Shown: positions 6,005-12,184, counted from the first letter of the stretch. The stretch: 16,676 bases of DNA from DASPKW01 sp038244055 (GCA_038244055.1 JBBRTW010000112.1:1-16676); one strand, 5' to 3'. Translations and numbers: made by a program. The notes: generated by a model not told the origin, from the sequence alone.

Positions 6005-8673
6005 CAAAACTTGATGACTAAGCTTCTACTCTGCAAACCATTCTGTGTGATAAAGACCTCCTTGATGCCTTCTTGAGTCCTGTAATAGATTCGTAACTCA
6101 TCGACTTTCATTCGCCGGAGAATTGCCGAAAACAACTCGGTGCAGCTGTCACATGTAAACCGGTCTACATGCATAACCAATTTACTTGGCAGCTTCCAGC
6201 TATTCTTCTGTGCTGCTCTAAAGAGCGATTGCAATTCTGCATGGCTCAATGCCTCGGCCCTGCCCACATTTGGCAGCTTCACGAACTCCGGTTCATTTTT
6301 CAGTTCTTCGAACAAATACCGACGGAAGTCAAGTGTACCATCTCCTCCTTTCAGCTTTGGATTCGTCTTCTCGCCGAAGCCCTTCCACTGCTGCTTGGAG
6401 TTGACGCCATAGCTCGCAGATCCCTCGACCTCCGTTCCAGCCATTGTACCACCTTCCTTGACCGTGGCGAAGCCTCCCCGTCGCCTGGCAGTTTCAATCC
6501 TAGCGAAGGCCTGCTCATGAAGCTCCCGCGTTAACTGAGTTGCAGGCCCAATTTCAGCAATTTCCGCTGCAATGGCGGCTTCCGGCAACTGCGCGGTCGC
6601 AGATGCGCCTGCTTTTAATGCAACGGCCCCAGCATCGCCGGCCACAATGCTTCCGGCGAAATCCTTTGCGAAGGGCGGCTTGGCAAAGCCATTTTCGATC
6701 GGTGTAAAGCTCTCAAGTGTTTTGGCCGCATCAACTGCAATCGCCGATCCCGCCGACGTTTCCGTTCGGGTGACGGCCGAGACTTTTCCAAGCGGCGCAT
6801 CCGTGACCGGCCGACCGAACAAATCACTCGTGGCACCGCCAAGGATCAGGCTAACCCCCGTTTTCTGCAAGGTATCCACATCTCCAGAAGCCAGTTTGTC
6901 CTTGAAATCCTTCGCGTCCGAGACAAATGGCGTTCGGTCATTTACCATTTCATTGGCGGCATACCGCGCCACATCGGATTCCTTGCGCACCGTCTCATCC
7001 GAGACCAAACCAACCTTATTTCCTCCATCGATCACGACGAATTTCACCGCGGCGGTTAGCCCATCTTTGGCAGCGCGTGGAGAATTCTTGATCACGGACC
7101 AGGTATTCCCAGGCAGTGCCTTGATGCTTTCCTTGTTGCCCTCGATGTAGCCGGTTAACTTGGCTATTTTCAGATCATACGGATCGGCACCTGTTATCGT
7201 CGCGTTCAGTTCCATCGTGCGACGAATCTCGGCATCCCAATTCATGGCGTATTGCCGGTAGCGGGAGGCCTCCACGACGTACCCCGCATTAAGTAATTTG
7301 GTGGCGATCACTGAAGCTTGCATCGACAAGGCGGCCTTTTGAGGCACCTTGAGTCCAGCTCCCGCGTAAGCATCGTAGTACGGCGTTGAAGGCGTCGGAC
7401 GGGGGCCTTCCCTTGTGGGATAAACATGGGGATGCAGGATGTCGTCAAATGAAACTTCCGGTGGCACATTCAAACTTGGTGATAGATCCACAGAGGAAAA
7501 GGTCGATGGCGAATTCGGAGCGACATTAATGTCTTCAGGCTTTCGCGGGTCCATCCCGCTCGGGTCCAGCTTATTCACCGGATCATTCCCCACATACCTG
7601 AAGAAGTTGGGGTCCCCCGAAGCGAAGCGAATGGGGTCTTCGCTGAGGAATCGCCCCGTGGCGGGGTCGTAGTATCGTCCTCCCGCGGTGTGGCCGTTGC
7701 CGCCCATGCCCAGGAGGTAGAGTCCGGTTTCGGGGTCGAGGTAGTATTGCTTCTGTCCGCCCGCGCCCATCGCCGACTGGCCATTGACGGGGAAGGCGCC
7801 CCAGTCATCCACGCTCATCCCCGCCCAGCCTTGTGCCGTCAGGTCGGCCCATCCCGCGGTGGCGGAGATCGACAGGCCGAAGGCCAGGTACTTGTAGCGC
7901 GTGGGGTCGCCATCATCATCGCTCAGCATCGCCCCGTTGGCCTGGGCATCGTACTGGTGATAGAGCTCGGCTTCGTCATCGCCTTCGCTTAAGACATCGC
8001 CGTACTCATCATCGCAGGTGGTGGTGTAGGTCTTGTCGATGTCCCCGCCGATGCCATCGGTCTGATGAACCAGGTCCGTGCCGGCGAAGAGGAAGCCGGT
8101 GGCCTGGCCATCGTGGGACTCCTTGCCGACCCGCTGGCCGATGGCGTTGTAGACCATCGCCGTCCGCCCGGCGGCGGTCTCGCAGGCGGTCATCCGCCCG
8201 GCGGCATCGTACTCGTACCAGGTGGTGCCCTGGGGGCCTTCGACCTTCGTCTGGTTGCCGGCCTGGTCGTAGCTGTGGGTGGTGGTGCCGGCGGGGGAGA
8301 TTTCGGTCAGGAGGCGATTGGCATCGGAGTAGGTGAGGGTGGTCAGGGAGCTGCCGGCTCCATCGTAGGCCGTCTGCAGGGTGCGGTTGCCGGCCGGGTC
8401 GTAGGCGTAGGACAGGTCATAGACCAGCGTGCCCGATTGCGTGCGCCGCTCGTGGGTGAGCTGACACGCGCCATCGTAGTCCCAGGTCGTCAGGGCCTCA
8501 TCGGATTCCTCCAGCCGGGTGCGGTGGTTGGTCTGGTCGTAGGAATAGTCCAGGGTGCGCGGGTCCGCTCCGCCCGGGCCGGCGTTGACGATTTCGGTGA
8601 GGTTGCCGGCGAAGTCGAAGGCCTGGGTGCTGTAGGCGCCGTTGGCGTAGTCGCGGCGGATGACCCGGCCCAT
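6004..8673 (-). CDS. 5'-truncated Rhs/YD-repeat protein with a C-terminal deaminase-like toxin domain
   Basis: 889 residues from the first ATG; the frame opens only four codons earlier, after a TAG at 8686-8688. YD repeats fill residues 1-190 (SYAYDPAGNRT, HSYDQAGNQT, YEYDAAGRMT). The Rhs-associated core follows at about 290-373 with YYLDPETGLYL, RYYDPATGRFLSEDPIRFAS and YVGNDPVNKLDPSG. A variable linker and toxin tip then run from about 375 to 889. The last 80 residues carry SHAEL (His811, Glu813) and TCDSC (Cys841, Cys844), the H-x-E plus C-x-x-C layout of zinc-dependent nucleic-acid deaminase toxins. Normal Rhs proteins are far longer, with an N-terminal export or encapsulating region. Its absence here means this copy is probably a broken gene or a silent tip donor, although the toxin end is intact. 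A GGNGHTAGG insertion interrupts the usual GLY...RYYDP core motif. Confidence 0.85.
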   Translation of the reverse strand: MGRVIRRDYANGAYSTQAFDFAGNLTEIVNAGPGGADPRTLDYSYDQTNHRTRLEESDEALTTWDYDGACQLTHERRTQSGTLVYDLSYAYDPAGNRTLQTAYDGAGSSLTTLTYSDANRLLTEISPAGTTTHSYDQAGNQTKVEGPQGTTWYEYDAAGRMTACETAAGRTAMVYNAIGQRVGKESHDGQATGFLFAGTDLVHQTDGIGGDIDKTYTTTCDDEYGDVLSEGDDEAELYHQYDAQANGAMLSDDDGDPTRYKYLAFGLSISATAGWADLTAQGWAGMSVDDWGAFPVNGQSAMGAGGQKQYYLDPETGLYLLGMGGNGHTAGGRYYDPATGRFLSEDPIRFASGDPNFFRYVGNDPVNKLDPSGMDPRKPEDINVAPNSPSTFSSVDLSPSLNVPPEVSFDDILHPHVYPTREGPRPTPSTPYYDAYAGAGLKVPQKAALSMQASVIATKLLNAGYVVEASRYRQYAMNWDAEIRRTMELNATITGADPYDLKIAKLTGYIEGNKESIKALPGNTWSVIKNSPRAAKDGLTAAVKFVVIDGGNKVGLVSDETVRKESDVARYAANEMVNDRTPFVSDAKDFKDKLASGDVDTLQKTGVSLILGGATSDLFGRPVTDAPLGKVSAVTRTETSAGSAIAVDAAKTLESFTPIENGFAKPPFAKDFAGSIVAGDAGAVALKAGASATAQLPEAAIAAEIAEIGPATQLTRELHEQAFARIETARRRGGFATVKEGGTMAGTEVEGSASYGVNSKQQWKGFGEKTNPKLKGGDGTLDFRRYLFEELKNEPEFVKLPNVGRAEALSHAELQSLFRAAQKNSWKLPSKLVMHVDRFTCDSCTELFSAILRRMKVDELRIYYRTQEGIKEVFITQNGLQSRSLVIKF
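7815..8192. repeat. Direct repeat copy B of the Rhs core segment
   Basis: Partner of the copy at 5096-5473, inside the main rhs gene (residues about 161-286). The two are ungapped over 378 bp, with similarity ending sharply at both sides. Confidence 0.9.
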
Positions 8674-8685
8674 CGAATCGTAAAG

Positions 8686-8904
8686 CTACGTGGACGAAAC
8701 GGCGCGGGCCAGTTCCGGATCAACCGGCTGCGGTTCGTCGGCTTGATGCCGTCTTTGGGCGGCGGACTGCTCCGCTTCCGGACCGACCAGTGTGGCGAGC
8801 ACTGTCGCCATGTGCCGGGCGACATCGGCTTTGCTGACCTTGTATTTGCCGAAGTAGCCCGGATGCCTCTGGCGGAACAGGCGCTGGCGCTCGACGTTGG
8901 ACAT
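8686..8904 (-). CDS. Small basic protein with an ERQRLFRQRHPGYFGKY motif
   Basis: 72 residues beginning MSNVERQRLFRQRHPGYFGK, then a helical segment ADVARHMATVLATLVG and a polar tail ending RAVSST. The frame is open upstream to 9090 through CPNHLTIPAPCADHSWKMRV, which has a possible C-x-x-H...C-x-x-H metal-binding pattern, and into the 21-nt array, so the start is uncertain (8904 or 8919 are plausible). The family was not recognised with certainty; the basic N-terminus would suit DNA or RNA binding, which is inference. Its stop codon lies exactly where recognisable Rhs coding sequence begins, so this ORF, or DNA carrying it, probably replaced the 5' part of the rhs gene. Confidence 0.4.
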   Translation of the reverse strand: MSNVERQRLFRQRHPGYFGKYKVSKADVARHMATVLATLVGPEAEQSAAQRRHQADEPQPVDPELARAVSST

Positions 8905-9010
8905 CGGTGGAACGCGCATCTTCCATGAATGATCGGCACACGGGGCAGGGATGGTTAAGTGGTTTGGACAAATCCGCAGGGTGATCGCTGATCGTCCACG
9001 CCACGTCGGC

Positions 9011-9203
9011 GTTACGTCTTTGGGCGTTTCCGTTATCTCCACGAGGGTTTTCGTTATGCCCAAGGACCTTTCTGTTATCCAACGGCCCATTTCGTTATGT
9101 CAACGCGCATTTTCGTTATGTTCAATGACGATTTTGTTATCTCCACGGGCCGTCTCGTTATCGCCGCGGTCGGATTCGTTATGTTCACGACCCTTTTCGC
9201 ACT
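9011..9203. repeat. 21-nt periodic array with a conserved GTTAT core
   Basis: On the plus strand the core GTTA(T/C) begins at 9011, 9032, 9053, 9074, 9094, 9115, 9136, 9157 and 9178, with a degenerate tenth unit near 9199. Spacings are 21, 21, 21, 20, 21, 21, 21, 21 and 21. Units share a looser consensus, TTCGTTAT followed by about two bases and CACG or CAAG. The minus-strand reading gives I-T-x5 heptads (ITERSLG, ITKTLVE, ITETPKD), but the single 20-nt unit shifts the frame. The isoleucine codon is ATA in eight of nine units, and GTA (Val) in the ninth, in a GC-rich genome. Conservation therefore appears to act on DNA rather than protein. This is not a CRISPR: there are no long identical repeats. 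Confidence 0.85.
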
Positions 9204-9334
9204 CTACGTACCCGCCGCGCGATCATTGGCGGTCGTGTAGAGGCCATTGACGTCTTTAGCGCGTCTCTGGCGGATTTGTTATCGGTCGATAGATGTGGGA
9301 TGCGACAGATCGGCGCTTTGGTACTAATCCGTTG

Positions 9335-9352
9335 GGGCGGGCGTACCCGCCC
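9335..9352. repeat. REP-like palindrome
   Basis: GGGCGGG (9335-9341), loop CGTA, CCCGCCC (9346-9352): a perfect 7-bp GC-only hairpin. It lies alone in the gap between the array and the probable immunity gene, 1.2 kb from a REP-associated transposase. There is no T-run on either side, so it is a poor intrinsic terminator. Confidence 0.5.
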
Positions 9353-9463
9353 ACGCTCTTCCGTTATGGCGGGCCGATGCACCGCAGCGATTCGCCGTCA
9401 TCTATGCCGTGGCATGATTGCTGGCGTAAAGGGAGAATGAGCCGTAGAGTAGGCCCGACCGAG

Positions 9464-10060
9464 TCATAGGCAGAGGTTCTCCAGCCGTGAGATCGCTTTT
9501 TTAAGATCATCCTCAGTCACATCGTATCGTTTAATGAGACTCGGCGCGTATTCAACACTGACTAAGGTGTTTTGCGGCGAGAACGAGTAGCTTCTTGCCC
9601 ATGTTCCGAGTTTGCCGGGCCACCCGAGTCCGAGCATCTGGTCGAAATGGATACGGGGGTTTAGCAACGCAAAGCACGGCCATTTAGGCAAGCTAATCGT
9701 GGCAGGATCACAACCAAAAAAACGACAGCCATCTAAAACTGCGTCTCGGAAATCGCATCTGACAATTCCCCCACTTTCGTTGTAGCCATCGGTCCTCAGA
9801 CCGAAGTCGTTCCCGATAAACGTGCCACTAAGCCGACAATCTTCCAGAAAGGCGGAGTGCCAAAGAAAACTACGGAGCGGGCGTTCGGCTGAAATCTCGC
9901 ACTGCACAAACTTTACGCCCAGGAATGTCAACATTTTCGAATTGGCCGGGAGGGAGATTCGGCTCCGCTTTAGTATCAGATCAGGCCCCAGGGCGTTCGG
10001 GTTCCGATCTGTAAAGATTAGGTCGGCCATTTCCACGACTTGATTCTTCAATTGGGTCAT
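9464..10060 (-). CDS. Pentapeptide-like repeat protein, probable immunity protein
   Basis: 198 residues, starting 4 nt after the stop of the toxin-like ORF upstream, so the two are co-transcribed and probably coupled. The middle has three runs resembling right-handed beta-helix (pentapeptide-type) repeats: TFLGVKFVQCEIS (45-57), SAFLEDCRLSGTFI (69-82) and IVRCDFRDAVLDGCRFFGCD (99-118). The C-terminus ends in a helix, DDLKKAISRLENL. Such small cytoplasmic beta-helix proteins are often found as immunity partners in polymorphic toxin loci, which agrees with the position here. There is no signal peptide or membrane segment. The immunity role is inferred from context; no family was identified with certainty. 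Confidence 0.6.
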   Translation of the reverse strand: MTQLKNQVVEMADLIFTDRNPNALGPDLILKRSRISLPANSKMLTFLGVKFVQCEISAERPLRSFLWHSAFLEDCRLSGTFIGNDFGLRTDGYNESGGIVRCDFRDAVLDGCRFFGCDPATISLPKWPCFALLNPRIHFDQMLGLGWPGKLGTWARSYSFSPQNTLVSVEYAPSLIKRYDVTEDDLKKAISRLENLCL

Positions 10061-10064
10061 TGGG

Positions 10065-10508
10065 CTATCTCGATGGAAAAGTAATCATCCTGAACATCTC
10101 ATCCGACATTCGCTTCGCATGGTCTGTCATGTTGGTGTCGGATCCCGATAGTACATCGTACCGCAAACCTGTGTCTGGATCGATTACGTCCACGCCACGT
10201 TCGTACCACTTCATCTGCGGAAATTCTTTGAGCGCCCTCTCCCGGACCCGGTCTTCGACCCAGCTTCCACGATATCGCGCTTCATAGATATTCGCGACAT
10301 ATGATCGCCCTTTGTCCATCTCATCCTGAATTGCTCGTGCTTGGTCCAACGTAAGCTTGCTGTGATCCCATTGCTGAGCGTACTCCCGCGCTAATATTTC
10401 CAATCGGTCCCCCACCGGGTCTGCGGAAGGGAGGTCGGAAACGGCATTACCTTTCGGGAGAAAAAAAGGGGTCAGGATTCGATTCCATAGTTCCATCATA
10501 GTTCCCAA
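10065..10508 (-). CDS. Orphan polymorphic-toxin C-terminal tip
   Basis: 147 residues from a TTG at 10508; an ATG at 10499 is the likelier start if translated. The first about 17 residues (LWNRILTPFF) are encoded by the terminal sequence of the neighbouring transposase element. The body is a compact soluble domain: DRLEILAREYAQQWDHSKLT, ARYRGSWVEDRVRERALKEF, ERGVDVIDPDTGLRYDVLSG and a conserved-looking end SDEMFRMITF. The GVDVIDPDTG...YDV stretch recalls nuclease-type toxin tips, but no full catalytic signature (for example E-x-K) is visible, so no activity is assigned. There is no delivery region or core. It therefore looks like a tip cut off from a larger gene, with its putative immunity gene directly downstream. 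Confidence 0.55.
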   Translation of the reverse strand: MGTMMELWNRILTPFFLPKGNAVSDLPSADPVGDRLEILAREYAQQWDHSKLTLDQARAIQDEMDKGRSYVANIYEARYRGSWVEDRVRERALKEFPQMKWYERGVDVIDPDTGLRYDVLSGSDTNMTDHAKRMSDEMFRMITFPSR

Positions 10509-11257
10509 TCACCCCACATCTTCCCTGACTCAAAACATAAGATCGATCACGACTCATCTCCATAGTTCCATCATGCTTCCTCATCATCCACCACCTCCTT
10601 CCTCGGCCGGCCCGGCGGGCGCATCGTCGATTCCAATCCCAGCTCCGCCACCATCTCATCGCGCCACGCATCGTCGCCAAACGGCCGGCCGCGATTCACG
10701 CTCGTCCGGATCGCCTCCAGCTCCGCCGCCGTCTGCGCCTCGTTCACAAAATCCACCCAATCCCCCGGCCGCTCGATCGGCCAGTCGCATAGCATCCCCA
10801 CCCCGCGCCGCTGCTCCCTCCGCCACAGCGAACACCACCGCCAGTCCTCCGCACGCTCCACCAGCCCCGCCCGCAGCGCGTTCCGCTCCACATACCGCAG
10901 CACCAGCAGCAGATGAATGTCGCTCTTGATCGGGAAGCTCTTGAACCGCCCCTGGTAGAGATGCCCGGTCCCCGATGTATGGTAATGCGCGTGATAACGC
11001 TGCGTGTGCGTATGCGTCAGCCGCTGCACGAAGCTCGATAATTCCCCCTCCCGCACCGGCCAAAACACAAAATGCCAGTGGTTGGGCATCAGGCAGTGCG
11101 CCAGAATCCGGCACGGATTCTCTCGATGCACCTCCGCCAGCACGCGCTCGAACGCCGCATAGTCCTCATCCTTATGAAAAATCGTCCGCCGCCCCACGCC
11201 TCGATTGAGAACGTGATACACCACCCCGCCCGGCGTATTCCTCAGCTTCCGCGCCAT
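10461..11257 (-). mobile_element. REP-associated transposase element (RAYT unit), borders approximate
   Basis: The unit comprises the transposase gene plus its 3' flank up to the AAAAAAAGGGGTCAGGATTC block (10461-10480). GGGGTCAGGATTC-like blocks recur next to such transposases in other genomes. A 15-bp direct repeat, CCATAGTTCCATCAT, occurs at 10485-10499 and 10560-10574, in the 3' flank and overlapping the gene's stop codon. The upstream border is not resolved. The downstream border falls inside the orphan toxin ORF. Confidence 0.45.
10571..11257 (-). CDS. REP-associated tyrosine transposase (RAYT, IS200-like Y1 family)
   Basis: 228 residues. It belongs to the HUH single-strand transposases that cut and join DNA at REP-like palindromes. 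The start MARKLRNTPGGVVYHVLNRG is typical of the family. The metal-binding HUH motif is in MPNHWHFVFWP (His60, His62). GTGHLYQGRFKS (96-107) follows, and the nucleophile tyrosine is expected at Tyr122 in RYVERNALRAGLVERAEDWR. All expected catalytic residues are present and the frame is intact, so the protein may be active. The C-terminal tail (RPPGRPRKE) is basic. No Shine-Dalgarno site is seen before the ATG at 11257. Such genes are usually domesticated and act on dispersed short palindromes; a candidate palindrome lies at 9335-9352. Confidence 0.92.
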   Translation of the reverse strand: MARKLRNTPGGVVYHVLNRGVGRRTIFHKDEDYAAFERVLAEVHRENPCRILAHCLMPNHWHFVFWPVREGELSSFVQRLTHTHTQRYHAHYHTSGTGHLYQGRFKSFPIKSDIHLLLVLRYVERNALRAGLVERAEDWRWCSLWRREQRRGVGMLCDWPIERPGDWVDFVNEAQTAAELEAIRTSVNRGRPFGDDAWRDEMVAELGLESTMRPPGRPRKEVVDDEEA

Positions 11258-11320
11258 ATCGAAAAACTACGTCCACCACCCCCATCAATCAAGAAAAATC
11301 CTCCCGCCAGAGGCCCCCCC

Positions 11321-11430
11321 GTGCGCCCCGCACACCATCGGTGCGCCCGCCACACCCTCCGTGCGCCCCCAATCACCACCCGTGCGCCCGCAACGTCATC
11401 CGTGCGCCCGCCACGCCACCGCCGCGCCAC
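11321..11430. repeat. 20-21-nt periodic array with a conserved GTGCGCCC core
   Basis: GTGCGCCC begins at 11321, 11341, 11361, 11382 and 11402, with a degenerate unit (CGCGCCAC) at 11423; spacings are 20, 20, 21, 20 and 21. Between cores the spacer is C/A-rich (for example CGCCACACCCTCC). A lone GTGCGCGCCC recurs at 11490. It has the same kind of architecture as the array at 9011 (short fixed core, variable filler, about two helical turns) but an unrelated core. Confidence 0.75.
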
Positions 11431-11734
11431 CCGTGATCCCCCCAAAAATAAAAAAATATCCCGCCCTCCCACTCCAATAACCCACCCCCGTGCGCGCCCA
11501 GCACCCTCCCGGCGTGACACCTCACATCACTACGGAGGCCCTTCCATGCCCGCACCCCATTCGGTCATTTCCCCATTGGATATTGATTCGCCATTCATCC
11601 TTCGTCATTCGCCATTCTCTCGCCCTCCCCCCTCCCCCCACACCCCAAAACACCCCGAAAGACCCCATTTTTCACTTTCACTTCGCGCCGCCCCAATCCT
11701 TCCGCGCTCAGCGCCATGCCCCTTTCAAAATAGC

Positions 11735-11770
11735 AAAAAGTCCCGGAATGTCCCCAAATGTCCCCTTTTT
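11735..11770. repeat. 10-nt periodic TCCC patch bounded by A5 and T5 runs
   Basis: AAAAAG, then TCCCGGAATG, TCCCCAAATG and TCCCCTTTTT: three blocks in exact 10-nt register (11741, 11751, 11761), with inverted AAAAAG and CTTTTT ends. It lies in non-coding DNA upstream of the transposase gene. The function is unknown. Confidence 0.55.
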
Positions 11771-11915
11771 CATTTCATCTTCGCCCCCAATCCCGCCTCC
11801 ATTCGCGCCGGCGCAAAACGAACGTCAATCTGGGCAACCCGCCCTCCTCCCCCTCATCCCTCAGCCTTCATCCTTCATCCTTCATCCTTCCGCCTGCCCC
11901 TCGCCCTCCGCGCAT

Positions 11916-11950
11916 AAAAAGAGACCGGAGCTCGCCGTTACTCCGGTCCC
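11916..11950 (-). terminator. Minus-strand intrinsic terminator
   Basis: On the minus strand GGGACCGGAG (11950-11941) pairs with CTCCGGTCTC (11930-11921), a 10-bp stem with one G-U pair and a 10-nt loop, followed at once by TTTTT (11920-11916). No protein-coding gene lies just upstream on that strand, so the transcript it ends is probably short and non-coding. Confidence 0.7.
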
Positions 11951-12045
11951 TGAACAGCCTGCCCGGCCAAAAGGCCGAAGACCCACAGGCTACAATCGAA
12001 CATCGGCCCGTCCTGCCGTAAACTTTACAAATACTGCAATCGCCA
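11916..12045 (-). ncRNA. Candidate small structured RNA
   Basis: Ahead of the minus-strand terminator lies a second nested hairpin: AGCCTG (11991-11986) pairs with CAGGCT (11961-11956), enclosing CGGCC-TTTT-GGCCG (11977-11964). Two consecutive stable hairpins ending in T5, with no ORF, suggest a short RNA of roughly 100-130 nt. The 5' end given is a guess, based on an AT-richer stretch (TATTTGTAAAGTTTAC) near 12010-12035 that could hold a promoter. It matches no riboswitch, SRP or 6S consensus known to me. It may instead be only the terminator of an antisense transcript. Confidence 0.35.
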
Positions 12046-12184
12046 TCTTTATCGCCCCCCAAAACCCCGCCCCCGCCGCCAATGGCTCCCGCCTCCACAT
12101 TATCGCCCCTTCCCCATCACCCGCCGGGGGGCGTGCGATCGCCCGCGAGGTTACAATCGGAATGGCTTTTCAATGGAGTTGATC

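Larger units (their letters stand above)
11258..12184. other. Gene-poor stretch of C-rich low-complexity DNA
   Basis: No convincing gene in about 900 bp. The plus strand is strongly C-rich and open in several frames at once, a sign of composition rather than coding. It contains a 20-21-nt array (11321-11430), a 10-nt periodic patch (11735-11770), several ATTCGCCATTC-like and TTCATCC microsatellite runs (about 11575-11890), and a structured block with a minus-strand terminator (11916-11991). Confidence 0.7.

Noticed and set aside
8065..8928. Plus-strand 287-codon frame over the rhs core
   Set aside because: It is a Gly/Val-rich antisense of the YD repeats, running past the rhs junction with no domain.
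9011..9203. CRISPR array
   Set aside because: The period is only 21 nt, the constant part is about 5-8 nt, and there are no long identical direct repeats and no cas genes.
8951..9250. Plus-strand 99-codon ORF through the GTTAT array
   Set aside because: It is open because of the repeat period (a multiple of three). The peptide is a by-product of the repeat with no signal of its own; the minus heptad frame is broken by the 20-nt unit.
11916..11991. Known riboswitch or SRP RNA
   Set aside because: I compared it from memory with the c-di-GMP riboswitch, SRP and hammerhead consensus elements and found no match, so it is reported only as an unassigned structured RNA.
11072..12182. Pro/Ser-rich plus-strand ORFs in the gap between the transposase and DUF1259 genes
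   Set aside because: They are simultaneously open in several frames over C-rich low-complexity DNA, with no ribosome site and no domain.
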